The notes: a model not told the origin generated them from the sequence alone. Numbered from the stretch's first letter, positions 33,642-42,549 are shown. The stretch: DNA of 64,000 nucleotides from Geothrix sp. 21YS21S-2 (GCF_030846775.1 NZ_CP132910.1:220001-284000); one strand, 5' to 3'. Translations and numbers: made by a program.

Positions 33642-34755
33642 ACACGCGGTAGGTCTTGGTGCGCCGGGCCCCCATCTGGTGGAGGGGGCTCAGGAGGGCC
33701 TGGTTGTCCTCGAGGATCCAGCTCACCTCGGCGCCGCGGTATCCGGTGGTCAGGGAGTTCTGGATGGTGCGGTGGATCATCAGGAGGTCCAGCCCGCGGC
33801 GCCGGTACTGGGGGAGCACGCCCATGATCATCGTGCGCAGGCTGGAGCAGCCGGTGACCTTGAGCTTCCACAGGATCTTGAGGAGCCCCAAGGGGAGCAG
33901 CCGGCCCTGGGCCAGCTTCAGCGCCTCGTTGGCGTCGGGGATGGAGACGATGAAGCCCGCGGGCACCCCGCCCACCTCTCCCACGAAGGCGAAGCGCGTG
34001 TCCACCAGGGGCTTGAGCTCCTTGGCGATGAACGCCACCTCGCGGTCGGTCCAGGGCACGAAGCCCCAGTTCTTCGACCAGGCCTGGTTGTAGGTGTCCC
34101 TCACGAACGCCAGTTCCTCGGGCCACCGCTTCTTGTCGAGGGGCCGGATCTTCACGAGGCCGCCCCGGTCCAGGCGGTTGGCCACCGCCGTGAGCCGGTC
34201 GGCGCAGTCGGCCTTGGCCATGTAGTAGGCGTAGAGGTCCTTGGTCCTGACGAAACCCGCGGCCTCGAACTGGGAGCCGTAGTAGGCGGGATTGTAGGGC
34301 ATCATGACGGCGTTGTCCGAATCGAAGCCGTCCACCAGGAGGCCCACGATGTCGTTGGTGGTGAGGTTGACGGGGCCCCGGGCCACGGTCCTGCCCTCGG
34401 CCCGCAGCCACGCGCAGGCGGCGTCGAAGAGGGCGCCGGCCACCGCCTGGTCCGGGACGCACTCGTAGAGGCCGAAAAAGCCCACGTGCGCCTCGTCCGG
34501 GTGGAACTGGCCGTAGCGGTCGTTGCGCACCGCGGCGATGGTGCCCACCACCTCCCCGTCCCGAATGGCCAGGAAGGTCTGGACCTTGGCGTATTCGAAG
34601 AGCGGGTTCTTGAGGGGGTCCAGGAACTCCTGGCGTTCCAGGATCAGGGGGGGGACCCAGTGGGGCTCGGACCGGTGCAGGCGGTACGGGAAGCGGATGA
34701 AGGCCTCCGTGTCCCCGGGACCCGTCGCGGGCCGGACCTGGATCCCCGGGGTCAT
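33625..34755 (-). CDS. GNAT-fold acyltransferase, bacterial ceramide synthase (bCerS) candidate
   Basis: A 376-residue protein made of two GNAT-like halves. The N-terminal part has FIRFPYRLHRSEPHWVPPL (about 19-37), LFEYAKVQTFLAIRDGEVVGTIAA (about 52-75) and GPVNLTTNDIVGLLVDGF. The C-terminal half has AFVGEVGGVPAGFIVSIPD (about 246-264) and the acyl-CoA loop MGVLPQYRRRGLDLLM (about 309-324). This layout is found in large predicted N-acyltransferases encoded with serine palmitoyltransferase, and in Caulobacter the GNAT-type bCerS N-acylates 3-ketosphinganine. No signal peptide or membrane helix is present. The ATG overlaps the spt stop (ATGA), indicating coupling. Function is inferred from context. 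Confidence 0.8.
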   Translation of the reverse strand: MTPGIQVRPATGPGDTEAFIRFPYRLHRSEPHWVPPLILERQEFLDPLKNPLFEYAKVQTFLAIRDGEVVGTIAAVRNDRYGQFHPDEAHVGFFGLYECVPDQAVAGALFDAACAWLRAEGRTVARGPVNLTTNDIVGLLVDGFDSDNAVMMPYNPAYYGSQFEAAGFVRTKDLYAYYMAKADCADRLTAVANRLDRGGLVKIRPLDKKRWPEELAFVRDTYNQAWSKNWGFVPWTDREVAFIAKELKPLVDTRFAFVGEVGGVPAGFIVSIPDANEALKLAQGRLLPLGLLKILWKLKVTGCSSLRTMIMGVLPQYRRRGLDLLMIHRTIQNSLTTGYRGAEVSWILEDNQALLSPLHQMGARRTKTYRVYDRPC

Positions 34756-36008
34756 GCCCCCTGCTCCAGGAGGCCGAAATGGCGTCCGGCCTTCTGGAAG
34801 ATGTCGAGGGCCCACTCCAGCTGCTCCCGGGTGTGGCCCGCGGTGACCGAGATGCGGATGAGGCTGCGGCCCGGAGGCACCCCGGGGGGCACCACGGGGT
34901 TCACGAAGATCCCCGCCTCCTTCAGGTAGAGCCACATCTTCATGCAGGTGTCGAACTCGCCCACCATGATGGGGATGACGGGGGTTTCGCTCTTGCCCGT
35001 GTCGAAGCCGATCTCGTCGAAGCCCTTCTTGAGGAACCGCGCGTTCTCCCAGAGCCGGGCGATCCGCTCGGGTTCGGATTCCATGACTTCCAGGGCGCCC
35101 AGCACCGCGGCCACGCTGGCCGGGGAGGCCGAGGCCGAGAACATGTAGGGCCGGGCCACGTGCTGGAGGTAGTTGATCGCCTTCGCGCTGCCGGCGATGA
35201 AGCCGCCGATGGCCGCCAGGGACTTGGAAAAGGTGCCCATGATCAGGTCCACCTGGTCCGTGAGGCCGAAGTGGGCCGCGGTGCCCCGGCCGCCGGGGCC
35301 GAGCACGCCGATGCCGTGGGCGTCGTCCACCATCACCTGGGCGCCGTAGCGCTGGGCCAGATTCACGATGCCGGGGAGGTCGCAGATGTCGCCCTCCATG
35401 GAGAAGACGCCGTCGGTGACGATGAGCTTGGGGGCCTGGGCCGGGATCCGGCTGAGCTTCTCCTCCAGGTCGGCCATGTTGTTGTGGTCGTAGCGCACCA
35501 GGGTCCCATGGCTGAGCATGCAGCCGTCCATGATGCAGGCATGGATGTACTTGTCGCCGACGATGTACTCGCCCTTGTGCACCAGGCTGGAGATGACCCC
35601 GGTGTTGGTCTGGAAGCCGGTGGGAAAGACCAGGGCCGCCTCCTTCCCCACGAGGGCCGCAAGCCTGTGCTCCAGTTCGACGTGGATGGGCAGGGTCCCG
35701 TTGAGGAAGCGGGAGCCGGCGCAGCCGGTGCCGTACACCTCGATGGCCTCCAGGGCGCGCTCCTTGACCCGGGGATGGGTGGTGAGCTCCAGGTAGGAAT
35801 TGGACCCCAGCATCAGCTGCTTCTGCCCGTCGACCATCACCTCGGTGGCCTGGCCCGTTTCGATGACCCGGTGGTACGGATAGATGCCCATGGCTTTCAA
35901 GTCATCGGGGATGGTAAAGGCGGCGCACTTGTCCAGAACGCTCGGCAGCTTGACCGGGGCCGGTATTTCTAGGGCCGAGCCAGAACCACGGGGCTTGTGG
36001 GTCATCAT
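34752..36008 (-). CDS. spt: serine palmitoyltransferase-type alpha-oxoamine synthase
   Basis: A 418-residue PLP enzyme of the AOS family (SPT, KBL, BioF, HemA). It has GSNSYLELTTHPRV (about 68-81), YGTGCAGSRFLNGTLPIHVELE (about 92-113), VFSMEGDICDLPGIV (about 201-215) and VDDAHGIGVLGPGGRG (about 228-243). The Schiff-base Lys262 lies in GTFSKSLAAIGGF, and PVVPPGVPPGRSLIRISVTAGHT is near the C-terminus. The YLELTTHP and PVVPP wording is SPT-like rather than KBL-like, and the operon context with GNAT, SDR and PAP2 genes supports condensation of serine with an acyl thioester. GAGGTG precedes two adjacent ATGs (36008, 36005); the second is better spaced. It is the first gene of the operon. Confidence 0.88.
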   Translation of the reverse strand: MMTHKPRGSGSALEIPAPVKLPSVLDKCAAFTIPDDLKAMGIYPYHRVIETGQATEVMVDGQKQLMLGSNSYLELTTHPRVKERALEAIEVYGTGCAGSRFLNGTLPIHVELEHRLAALVGKEAALVFPTGFQTNTGVISSLVHKGEYIVGDKYIHACIMDGCMLSHGTLVRYDHNNMADLEEKLSRIPAQAPKLIVTDGVFSMEGDICDLPGIVNLAQRYGAQVMVDDAHGIGVLGPGGRGTAAHFGLTDQVDLIMGTFSKSLAAIGGFIAGSAKAINYLQHVARPYMFSASASPASVAAVLGALEVMESEPERIARLWENARFLKKGFDEIGFDTGKSETPVIPIMVGEFDTCMKMWLYLKEAGIFVNPVVPPGVPPGRSLIRISVTAGHTREQLEWALDIFQKAGRHFGLLEQGA

Positions 36009-36326
36009 TCACCTCAAATTTTAATAAAGCTAACACAGTTGTTACAGAACCAACAAACGACCCGTCCCCAGCCCGCCTTGGGAATGAAAATAGCATGCGG
36101 CATGTGGAAGGTGGGTGGAAATCCCCGGCGCGCCCATGCGGGGGAATTTCGGGATGAATCAAGTCATCTATTCCCCTGGAATCCATTGGGGACGCCCGTC
36201 TTGGCGGCTTTGAGAACGGAAGGGGACGGAACTCGGGTTACTTTAATGTTGAAATGCTGAAATTGAATTAATTGTTCCCTTGCGACCCGTTCTTTGAAGC
36301 AGATATTTATATAAGAGGTTAATACA
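36009..36326. other. divergent intergenic region with dyad upstream of spt
   Basis: This 318-base gap between divergent genes is much more AT-rich than its surroundings at both ends and should hold two promoters. TAACA-CAGT-TGTTA (36031-36044) is a small dyad about 25 bases before the spt start. On the plus side the AT-rich TATTTATATAAG (about 36303-36314) precedes AGAGG and the ATG at 36327. The GC-rich middle holds no recognisable gene. Confidence 0.4.
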
Positions 36327-38144
36327 ATGAGCTGGCTCGAGGATCGCATCCGCTCCGCCGCACGCTTCACCCTGGGCGCCACCCTGCCGTTCCTGGGCCT
36401 GCTTCTCCTGGGCCTTGCGGGGGTTCTTCTCCTGGTCCTCCCGGCCCCGGGCCTGGGGCTCCTGGCCTGGCCTGCCGCCGCCTTCCTCCTGGCCAACGCC
36501 CTCTACGGCCTGCGCCTTGCGCTCAAGAGCTTCCCCCGGCCCCCGGGCCGCGTCCTGAAGCCCGGGGAGGCCCCAGCCCTGGACGAGCGCCTGGAGGCGG
36601 CCCGGGAGGCCTGGCAGGGGCCCCGGTCGCCCCAGGTGATCCTGGCTCCCGACGCCTGGAGCGTGGAACTCACCGGCGTACCCATGGCCGGCATGTTCGG
36701 GTGGAGCCGGTACCACTGGCATGTCGGCATCTATCCCCTGCTGGCCCTGAGCCTCCGTGAGCTGGACGCCGTGGCCGAGTGGGAGGCGGTCTTCTGGTCG
36801 GACTACCAGGGCTGGCTGAACCTGCAGGTGAAGCGGCTGGCCTCCTACTGGTACCGGGTCCACCTCCACATCGAGACCTCGATGCGCAACGGCGCCCTGG
36901 GTTGGCCCAGGTGGTGCACCGCCTTCCTGCGCCCCTACACCCGGTGGGTGGTGGCGAGCTACCAGCCCTTCCTGGCCCGAGAGTTCATCCGCACGGACCG
37001 GGCCATCGCCGAGAAGCACGGCACGCCCACCCTGGTGCGGGCCCTGTGCCGCCTGGCCATCCTGCAACCCCTGGTGGCCCGCAGGGTCTTCGCCGACTGG
37101 GACGCCTGCCTGGATACCGGCGTCCCCCTGCCCGCGGATCTCCACCGCCACCTGGGCGAGGTGCTCGCCGCCTGCCCCGAAGGCGCCGAAGGCATGCTGG
37201 AACTGGCGCTGGATGGCCTCCAGAAGGAGGCGCCGCCCCTGCTGCGCTTGCGCCTGGACTACCTGCAGGCCAAGGCCCAGGTCCCCATGCCCCCCGCCGG
37301 CCACGCCTACCGCCGGCTCCTGGAAGGCACGAAGGTGGCCGAGGAGGTGGAAGGGGCCTGGAAGGCCCGGATGCTGGCCTGCGCCGAGGAGGCGGCCCGC
37401 AGCTGGGCGGAGGACGCCACGCGCTACCGGGACCTCGCCGGGGCCCTGGAGGGCACCTTCCCGGACCATCCCGACGCCCTGGAATACCTGAAGCTCGCGT
37501 ACGAACACGCCCCTTGGCCCCGGTTCGACGCGGCCCTGGAGATGTACCGGGCGGCCAACCGGAACTGCGTGGAAACCTCCTTCCTGTCCATCCGCCGCGC
37601 CCTGGACCGCGGCCGGGACAGCGCCGCGGTTTTCGAGGCCCGGGAGCTGATCCACCGCGACCCGGCCCTGGCCCCGGCCTGCCACGAACTGCTGGCCTAC
37701 CACCTGCGGGCCCGGGGCGACCGGAAGAACGCCGACAAGGAGTGGGACCGGGCCCTTCGCGCCGCGGCCCTGGTGGAGAAGGTTCAGGGCGAGCGCATGG
37801 GCGTCTCGCTGCTGGATGCCCTGGAATCCCACCACTGCAGCCCCTCGGCGCTGCAGGAGATCCAGCGGGTGTGCCTGTCCGACGCCCGGGTCGCCGAAGC
37901 CCACCTGGTGCGCAAGAAGCTCCTCTTCCACGCCGAACGTCCCGTGCTTCTCCTGGTGGTCCGCTGGAAGGGCTCCTGGTGGGATCCCTTCGGGCGCAAG
38001 AGGCTGGCCTTCCAGCGGGAACTCCAGGACGCCTGCCCGTTCCCACCGGAGGCGACGGGTTTCATCCAGGTGGCCGGGCGGGCTTCCCTGTGGCGGTTCG
38101 AAGGGAAGCTGCGAAGGCTGAACGGGCTCATTTTCCGGAGGTGA
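36327..38144 (+). CDS. membrane-anchored protein with degenerate M48 peptidase-like domain
   Basis: A 605-residue protein not assigned to a named family. Two hydrophobic helices at the N-terminus (about 17-39 and 43-60) anchor it. Residues 130-232 resemble the M48 metallopeptidase core: PLLALSLRELDAVAEWEAVFW aligns with the helix carrying HExxH, but the site reads WEAVF (152-156). The later FLAREFIRTDRAIAEKHG (about 215-232) matches the ExxxD metal and salt-bridge helix. Both zinc histidines are lost, so it is probably not a protease. The C-terminal half looks helical and repeat-like (TPR-like pattern around 345-480). AGAGG precedes the ATG. It may act as a scaffold or sensor at the membrane. 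Confidence 0.6.
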   Translation: MSWLEDRIRSAARFTLGATLPFLGLLLLGLAGVLLLVLPAPGLGLLAWPAAAFLLANALYGLRLALKSFPRPPGRVLKPGEAPALDERLEAAREAWQGPRSPQVILAPDAWSVELTGVPMAGMFGWSRYHWHVGIYPLLALSLRELDAVAEWEAVFWSDYQGWLNLQVKRLASYWYRVHLHIETSMRNGALGWPRWCTAFLRPYTRWVVASYQPFLAREFIRTDRAIAEKHGTPTLVRALCRLAILQPLVARRVFADWDACLDTGVPLPADLHRHLGEVLAACPEGAEGMLELALDGLQKEAPPLLRLRLDYLQAKAQVPMPPAGHAYRRLLEGTKVAEEVEGAWKARMLACAEEAARSWAEDATRYRDLAGALEGTFPDHPDALEYLKLAYEHAPWPRFDAALEMYRAANRNCVETSFLSIRRALDRGRDSAAVFEARELIHRDPALAPACHELLAYHLRARGDRKNADKEWDRALRAAALVEKVQGERMGVSLLDALESHHCSPSALQEIQRVCLSDARVAEAHLVRKKLLFHAERPVLLLVVRWKGSWWDPFGRKRLAFQRELQDACPFPPEATGFIQVAGRASLWRFEGKLRRLNGLIFRR

Positions 38145-38217
38145 GCCCGTTCGCGCACCCGATGTGGACAGGTCGACCCACACGGCCTGACGGGCCGCGA
38201 TCCAGAGGGCGGCGGCA

Positions 38218-38586
38218 TCAGGTCCTTTCGCCATGCCCTCCCAGGTCCAGGGTGGCGGCCAGAGCCCGGCCCACCGCCTCCAGGGCCGGGGCGGGGGCGG
38301 AGCCCAAACGGGCCTTCAGGCGAGACTTGTCCACGGTGAACACCTGCGTGCAGTTGGCCCAGGAGGCGGCCTGGAGTCCCGTGGCCGGGCCGGCGGGAAT
38401 GGGAATGTAGAAAACGAAAGGGCGGCCCCGGGTGGTCAGGGGCACGAGGATCGTCGTCCGCGCACCCGGCGCCAGGTTGCCCTCGTCGCACTGGATGATG
38501 ATCCCCGGGCGGAAACCCCGCTGCTCGGACCCGGCGTGGTCCGGACTGAAATCCAGCATCCAGATTTCCCCGCGCCGCGGGTTCAC
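38218..38586 (-). CDS. MazF/PemK family toxin endoribonuclease
   Basis: A 122-residue growth-inhibiting ribonuclease of the MazF/PemK/CcdB fold. The N-terminal RRGEIWMLDFSP (about 4-15), GFRPGIIIQCDEGN (about 24-37) and TTILVPLTT (about 44-52) are the standard beta-strand motifs, and NCTQVFTVDKSRL (about 79-91) is the second half. The start is GTG at 38586, which overlaps the antitoxin stop (GTGA) by four bases, so the toxin is coupled to its antitoxin. Expected to cut mRNA at a short sequence; specificity is not predictable here. Confidence 0.9.
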   Translation of the reverse strand: MNPRRGEIWMLDFSPDHAGSEQRGFRPGIIIQCDEGNLAPGARTTILVPLTTRGRPFVFYIPIPAGPATGLQAASWANCTQVFTVDKSRLKARLGSAPAPALEAVGRALAATLDLGGHGERT

Positions 38587-38867
38587 GTCCGCTTCCTCGG
38601 CTTCTTGACCTCGTGCTTCGCCCTGTAGGGGAGGGGCGTCTCGGCGGCAAGGCTCACCTGCGGGTCGAAAGCGTATTCCACGTCCTGGGCCGCGGTTTCC
38701 CCGGCGTAGAGGGCCCAGTCGCGGGCGAGCCGGCTGCGCCGGTCCCCCTCGCGCCGCTCCTCCACCAGGCGGGCGAGGTAGGCGTTGACGCTGAGGCCCT
38801 GGCTCCGGGCGGCCTCCTGGAGAAATGCGGCAAGTTCGTCGGGAAGGCGCAAGGTGGTGCTGAACAT
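38583..38867 (-). CDS. ribbon-helix-helix antitoxin of the MazF pair
   Basis: A 94-residue protein upstream of and overlapping the toxin. The N-terminal MFSTTLRLPDELAAFLQEAA (1-20) followed by LSVNAYLARLVEE (about 25-37) is an RHH/Arc-MetJ DNA-binding fold. The C-terminal charged tail (about 45-94, ending KKPRKRT) is expected to wrap the toxin. Such antitoxins bind their own promoter, so autoregulation is likely. Order antitoxin-then-toxin is usual for this family. Confidence 0.85.
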   Translation of the reverse strand: MFSTTLRLPDELAAFLQEAARSQGLSVNAYLARLVEERREGDRRSRLARDWALYAGETAAQDVEYAFDPQVSLAAETPLPYRAKHEVKKPRKRT

Positions 38868-38996
38868 GATCCAACCTCTGCCATCAGACTATGCCACCAT
38901 CCCGGGATGGCAAGGGAGGCGCGTTTACGCCCCCGTCACATTCCAGCTACATTCCCGATACCTGCATCGTCTAAGCTGGAGGGGTCGGAGCATGGC

Positions 38997-40340
38997 ATGC
39001 AACATACGAAACCCTTCCGGTTCAGGCGTTTCCTGAACTGGTTCCCCCTTGGCCTCACCTACGCGACCATGTACATGGGCCGCTACAACTTCAATATCGT
39101 CAAGAGCGATATCGGAGCCTGGTACCACCTGGACAAGTGGGAGATGGGGATCATCGCCACGGCGGGCTTCTGGACCTACGGCCTGGCGGTGGCCATCAAC
39201 GGGCCCCTGGCGGACCGTATCGGCGGCCGCCGGGCGATCCTCGTGGGGGCCCTGGGGGCCGCCTCGACCAACCTCCTGGTGGGACTCCTGTTCCTTAACG
39301 GTTTCACCACGAAGCTGCTGGTGTCCATGAGCCTCCTCTGGAGCCTCAACATGTATTTCCAAAGCTTCGGGGCCCTGAGCGTGGTCAAGGTGAACAGCAC
39401 CTGGTTCCATGTGCGGGAGCGGGGGATCTTCGGGGGGATCTTCGGCGTCATGATCAGCTCGGGGTACTTCCTGGCCACCTCGGTCGGCGCCTGGCTCCTG
39501 GCCAGCTTCAAGAGCTGGACCATCATCTGGTTCGCGCCGGTGGTGGCCATGGCCGTCATGGTGCTCGTGGACTACCTGCTCGTTCGCAACCGGCCCAGCC
39601 ACGCCGGGCTCAAGGACTTCGACACCGGCGACGGCAGCAACGCGCATCTGGCCGAAGACAAGCCGCTGCCTCTCAAGGAGCTGCTGGCCAAGGTCATCGG
39701 CAACCCGGTGATCATCGCCCTGATCTTCGCGGAGTTCTGCACGGGGTTCGTGCGCCAGGGGATCATGCTCTACTTCACGGAGTATCTGGAGGAGGTCTAC
39801 CACCTCTCCAAGCGGGCGGCCCTGTTCGGCGCCACCGGTGTGGCCTTCATGCTGGGCGGGATCTTCGGCGGCCTGCTTTGCGGTTGGATGAGCGACCGGC
39901 TCTTCCAGAGCCGGCGGCCGCCCGTCGCCTTCATCTTCTACCTGGCGCAGGTGGTCATGATCTGCCTGCTGGGCGCGGCCCTGGGACGGGGCACCCACGG
40001 CGGCCAGGTGTGGGCCATCACCCTGCTGGGCCTCACCGCCATGTTCATCTTCGGCGTGCACGGGATGCTTAGCGGCACGGCCTCCATGGACTTCGGCGGC
40101 CGCAAGGCCGCGGCCACCGTGGCCGGGGCGCTGGACGGCATCCAGTACATCGGCTCGGGCCTCACCGGCTTCGGCCTGGGCTGGGTCCTGAAGGCCTACG
40201 GCTGGGACGGGGTGGGGACCGCGGGCCACGTGCCCGCCCACGCCTGGGTATGGGCCCTCTGCCTCATCCCCTTCAGCCTGGTGGGGGCGGCCATCATGAC
40301 GACCATCTGGAAGGCCAGGCCCGCGGGGGCGGGCCATTGA
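38997..40340 (+). CDS. MFS transporter, organophosphate:phosphate antiporter-like (GlpT/UhpC group)
   Basis: A 447-residue inner membrane transporter with about 12 hydrophobic segments. MYMGRYNFNIVKSDIGAW (about 22-39) after the first helix is reminiscent of the RxNxN region of the OPA family. The MFS loop motif is GPLADRIGGRRAILVG (about 65-80), and GWMSDRLFQSRR is its second-half copy. Candidate substrates are glycerol-3-phosphate or sugar phosphates, but this is uncertain. The start was chosen as ATG 38997, which has GGAG six bases upstream; the frame is open further 5', overlapping the antitoxin gene. Confidence 0.85.
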   Translation: MQHTKPFRFRRFLNWFPLGLTYATMYMGRYNFNIVKSDIGAWYHLDKWEMGIIATAGFWTYGLAVAINGPLADRIGGRRAILVGALGAASTNLLVGLLFLNGFTTKLLVSMSLLWSLNMYFQSFGALSVVKVNSTWFHVRERGIFGGIFGVMISSGYFLATSVGAWLLASFKSWTIIWFAPVVAMAVMVLVDYLLVRNRPSHAGLKDFDTGDGSNAHLAEDKPLPLKELLAKVIGNPVIIALIFAEFCTGFVRQGIMLYFTEYLEEVYHLSKRAALFGATGVAFMLGGIFGGLLCGWMSDRLFQSRRPPVAFIFYLAQVVMICLLGAALGRGTHGGQVWAITLLGLTAMFIFGVHGMLSGTASMDFGGRKAAATVAGALDGIQYIGSGLTGFGLGWVLKAYGWDGVGTAGHVPAHAWVWALCLIPFSLVGAAIMTTIWKARPAGAGH

Positions 40341-40429
40341 GGGTGATTGGCCGCTAGCTGGCCGGATGGTATCGTGGGCCCAGCACCCTCGCGTCCGTCC
40401 CCACCCCCGTACGTCCCCGAAAGTGTCGC

Positions 40430-41473
40430 ATGCCACGGCTCATACTGCACAAGGACCTGCGTGACGTCGAAGGCCTGTGGACGTCCATGTACGGCGATGG
40501 CCGGGACTACACGCCGTTCCAGGCCTTCGACTACTGCCGCGTCGTGGGGAAGTTCTTCCATCTCTCCACCCGGCATCTCTACCGCAATGTCATCTACGAG
40601 GTGCGGGACGACGCGGACCGCACCGTGCTGCTTCTGCCCCTCCACATAGGCCGGGCCGCCATGGCGGGCAAGGCCTTCCTCTGGGGCGAGTTCTCCCAGG
40701 CGGGCTACCTGGAGGGGCTCACCAGCGACGGCGTCAAGCCCGGAGACCTGCGCTTCGCCCTCGAGGCCATCGCGGACGGCCGCCCCACGGAGTTCATTTT
40801 CAGCCGGGTCCGGGCCGGAAGCCGCATGGACCGCCTGATCGAGGCGGCCTGGACGCCGGAGGAATATGACCGGAAGGCGCTGCCCTGCGCCCACATCCCC
40901 CTGGGCGGAGGTTACGAGGCCTACCTGGGCCGTCTCAGCAAAGGGTACCGGCAGAAGCTTCGGGCCTCGGTCCGGCATCTGGAGGCCGACGGCCGCACCT
41001 GGGAGGTGAGGACCTTCCTCGACCAGCCCATGCCTTTCTCCACGCAATTGCGTCTGTTCGACATCTACTGGCGACGCATGACGGAAAAGGGAGTCAACTT
41101 CAAGGCGCGGAAGTACTTCCCCTACTTCATGCGGAGGTGGTTCAACCCGACCATCCTGGCCCTGAGCCGGCTGCCGAACACCTTCTACGCGATCCTCTAC
41201 ATCGACCGGTCCGTCGCCGGGTTCTGCGCCGGCTTCCGGGCGGGGGACGGATCGATCACGCTGCCCTTCCTGGCCATGGAGGGGGCGTTCGGGAAGTACA
41301 GCCCGGGCGGGCTGCTGATCAACGGCACGCTCAAGCACCTCATCGAGACCACCGACACCCCCGTCTTCGACCTGTCCCGGGGCAACGAGCGGTACAAGTT
41401 CGACTACGGGGGCGTCCAGCACATCAACCACTGCTACACCATCCCGGTGGTCAGATCTCCCGGGCCAGCTTGA
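40430..41473 (+). CDS. BioF2-like/CelD-type GNAT acyltransferase
   Basis: A 347-residue cytosolic protein. The central segment GYEAYLGRLSKGYRQKLRASVRHLEADG (about 162-189) is the hallmark of the BioF2-like GNAT_6/CelD group. It is followed by a FYAILYIDRSVAGFCAGFRAGDGSITLPF region (about 258-286) and the family-typical FDLSRGNERYKFDYGG (about 321-336). Proteins of this type are linked to exopolysaccharide, cellulose or peptidoglycan-related acylation. No polysaccharide genes are adjacent. The ATG follows a spacer of about 90 bases after the MFS gene. It converges with the next gene, overlapping by 23 bases. Confidence 0.75.
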   Translation: MPRLILHKDLRDVEGLWTSMYGDGRDYTPFQAFDYCRVVGKFFHLSTRHLYRNVIYEVRDDADRTVLLLPLHIGRAAMAGKAFLWGEFSQAGYLEGLTSDGVKPGDLRFALEAIADGRPTEFIFSRVRAGSRMDRLIEAAWTPEEYDRKALPCAHIPLGGGYEAYLGRLSKGYRQKLRASVRHLEADGRTWEVRTFLDQPMPFSTQLRLFDIYWRRMTEKGVNFKARKYFPYFMRRWFNPTILALSRLPNTFYAILYIDRSVAGFCAGFRAGDGSITLPFLAMEGAFGKYSPGGLLINGTLKHLIETTDTPVFDLSRGNERYKFDYGGVQHINHCYTIPVVRSPGPA

Positions 41474-42548
41474 GTTCCAGCGCCCTTCGCCGTTCGGCGC
41501 GGGAGAGGAAGAACACGGCCACCAGCACGAAGCCCAGCGACACCCAGTTCTGGAGGCTGGGCAGGCGGCTCGCGAAGAGCCAGTGCCCCAGGAGGGTGGC
41601 CGTGGTGCCCGCCACCAGCGAGGTGAGCCGGTTGATCAGGCCCGTGAACGTGGCGGTGCGCCCCTTGAACATGAAGATGAACACCGAGAAGAACGCCACG
41701 AGGCCGAAGGCCAGGCCGGAGAAGGAGGCCCAGAACCAGCCCGGGCTGGGGGTCCGGATGGCGCCCACGAAGGCCGCGATCTGCCGCACGCCGCCCCAGG
41801 CGGGAACGAGCCGCGGCGAGAAGAACACCGCCAGGGCGATGCAGACCATGGCCACCGAGGCCGCGATCTGCTCCACCGCGAAGAAGGCCTTGTTGTCCAG
41901 GGGAGCGCCCTTGGGGCGGGTGTTCTTGTAGTAGTTCATGATGTAGATGCGGATGGCGTACGAGGTTATGTAGCTGGTGAAGATCACCACCGCGGCCTGG
42001 TTGCGCAGGAAGGCGAAGCCCCCGGTGTGGGGCCCGAACAGCTCGATGCACGCCGCCAGCACCGCGAAGACCACCGCGGCGTTCTCCTCCCAGTAGATGC
42101 GCTTCTGGAGGATCCCCTGGGCGATCTGGAGGCCGTCCACCACCCGCCCGATGACGATGACCGAGGCCCGCATGATCACCATGGCGACCATAACGGAGAT
42201 GGGCAGGGTGTACATGAGCGTCGTCGTGGGGATGACGATGGCCGTGCAGATGCCGCTGGGGATGATGTAGAAGATCTCCGAGGGGACCTCCACGCCGCAG
42301 ATCCGGGCGGGCCGGATGGACTTCATGCGCCACCACCCCAGCAGGACCGCGGGGATCAGGCACGTGAGGTTGGCGCCCAGGGTGTTGTAGGCGAGGAACG
42401 CGATGTCGTTCATGGGCGGGGTGCCCATGGGCGTCTGCGGCGCCCCGGTGAATGCCTTCACCACCAGGCCGGTGACGACGTACAGGAGGAAATAGCCCGT
42501 GCACAGCTGCAGGAGCCGTTCGGTACTGCCTTCCGCTGATTTGAACAT
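41451..42548 (-). CDS. polytopic membrane protein of unknown function
   Basis: A 365-residue protein with about eight to ten hydrophobic helices, for example CTGYFLLYVVTGLVVKAF near the start, VVFAVLAACIELFG in the middle and WVSLGFVLVAVFFLSRA at the end. Several small polar-hydrophobic helices (ICTAIVIPTTTLMYTLPISV) are reminiscent of small transporters of the drug/metabolite type, but no family was recognised. It starts one base after the stop of the upstream P-loop protein, so both are surely co-transcribed. The frame opens further upstream, but the ATG at 42548 avoids overlap. Possibly a permease working with the kinase-like partner. Confidence 0.65.
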   Translation of the reverse strand: MFKSAEGSTERLLQLCTGYFLLYVVTGLVVKAFTGAPQTPMGTPPMNDIAFLAYNTLGANLTCLIPAVLLGWWRMKSIRPARICGVEVPSEIFYIIPSGICTAIVIPTTTLMYTLPISVMVAMVIMRASVIVIGRVVDGLQIAQGILQKRIYWEENAAVVFAVLAACIELFGPHTGGFAFLRNQAAVVIFTSYITSYAIRIYIMNYYKNTRPKGAPLDNKAFFAVEQIAASVAMVCIALAVFFSPRLVPAWGGVRQIAAFVGAIRTPSPGWFWASFSGLAFGLVAFFSVFIFMFKGRTATFTGLINRLTSLVAGTTATLLGHWLFASRLPSLQNWVSLGFVLVAVFFLSRAERRRALELKLAREI

Positions 42549-42549
42549 G

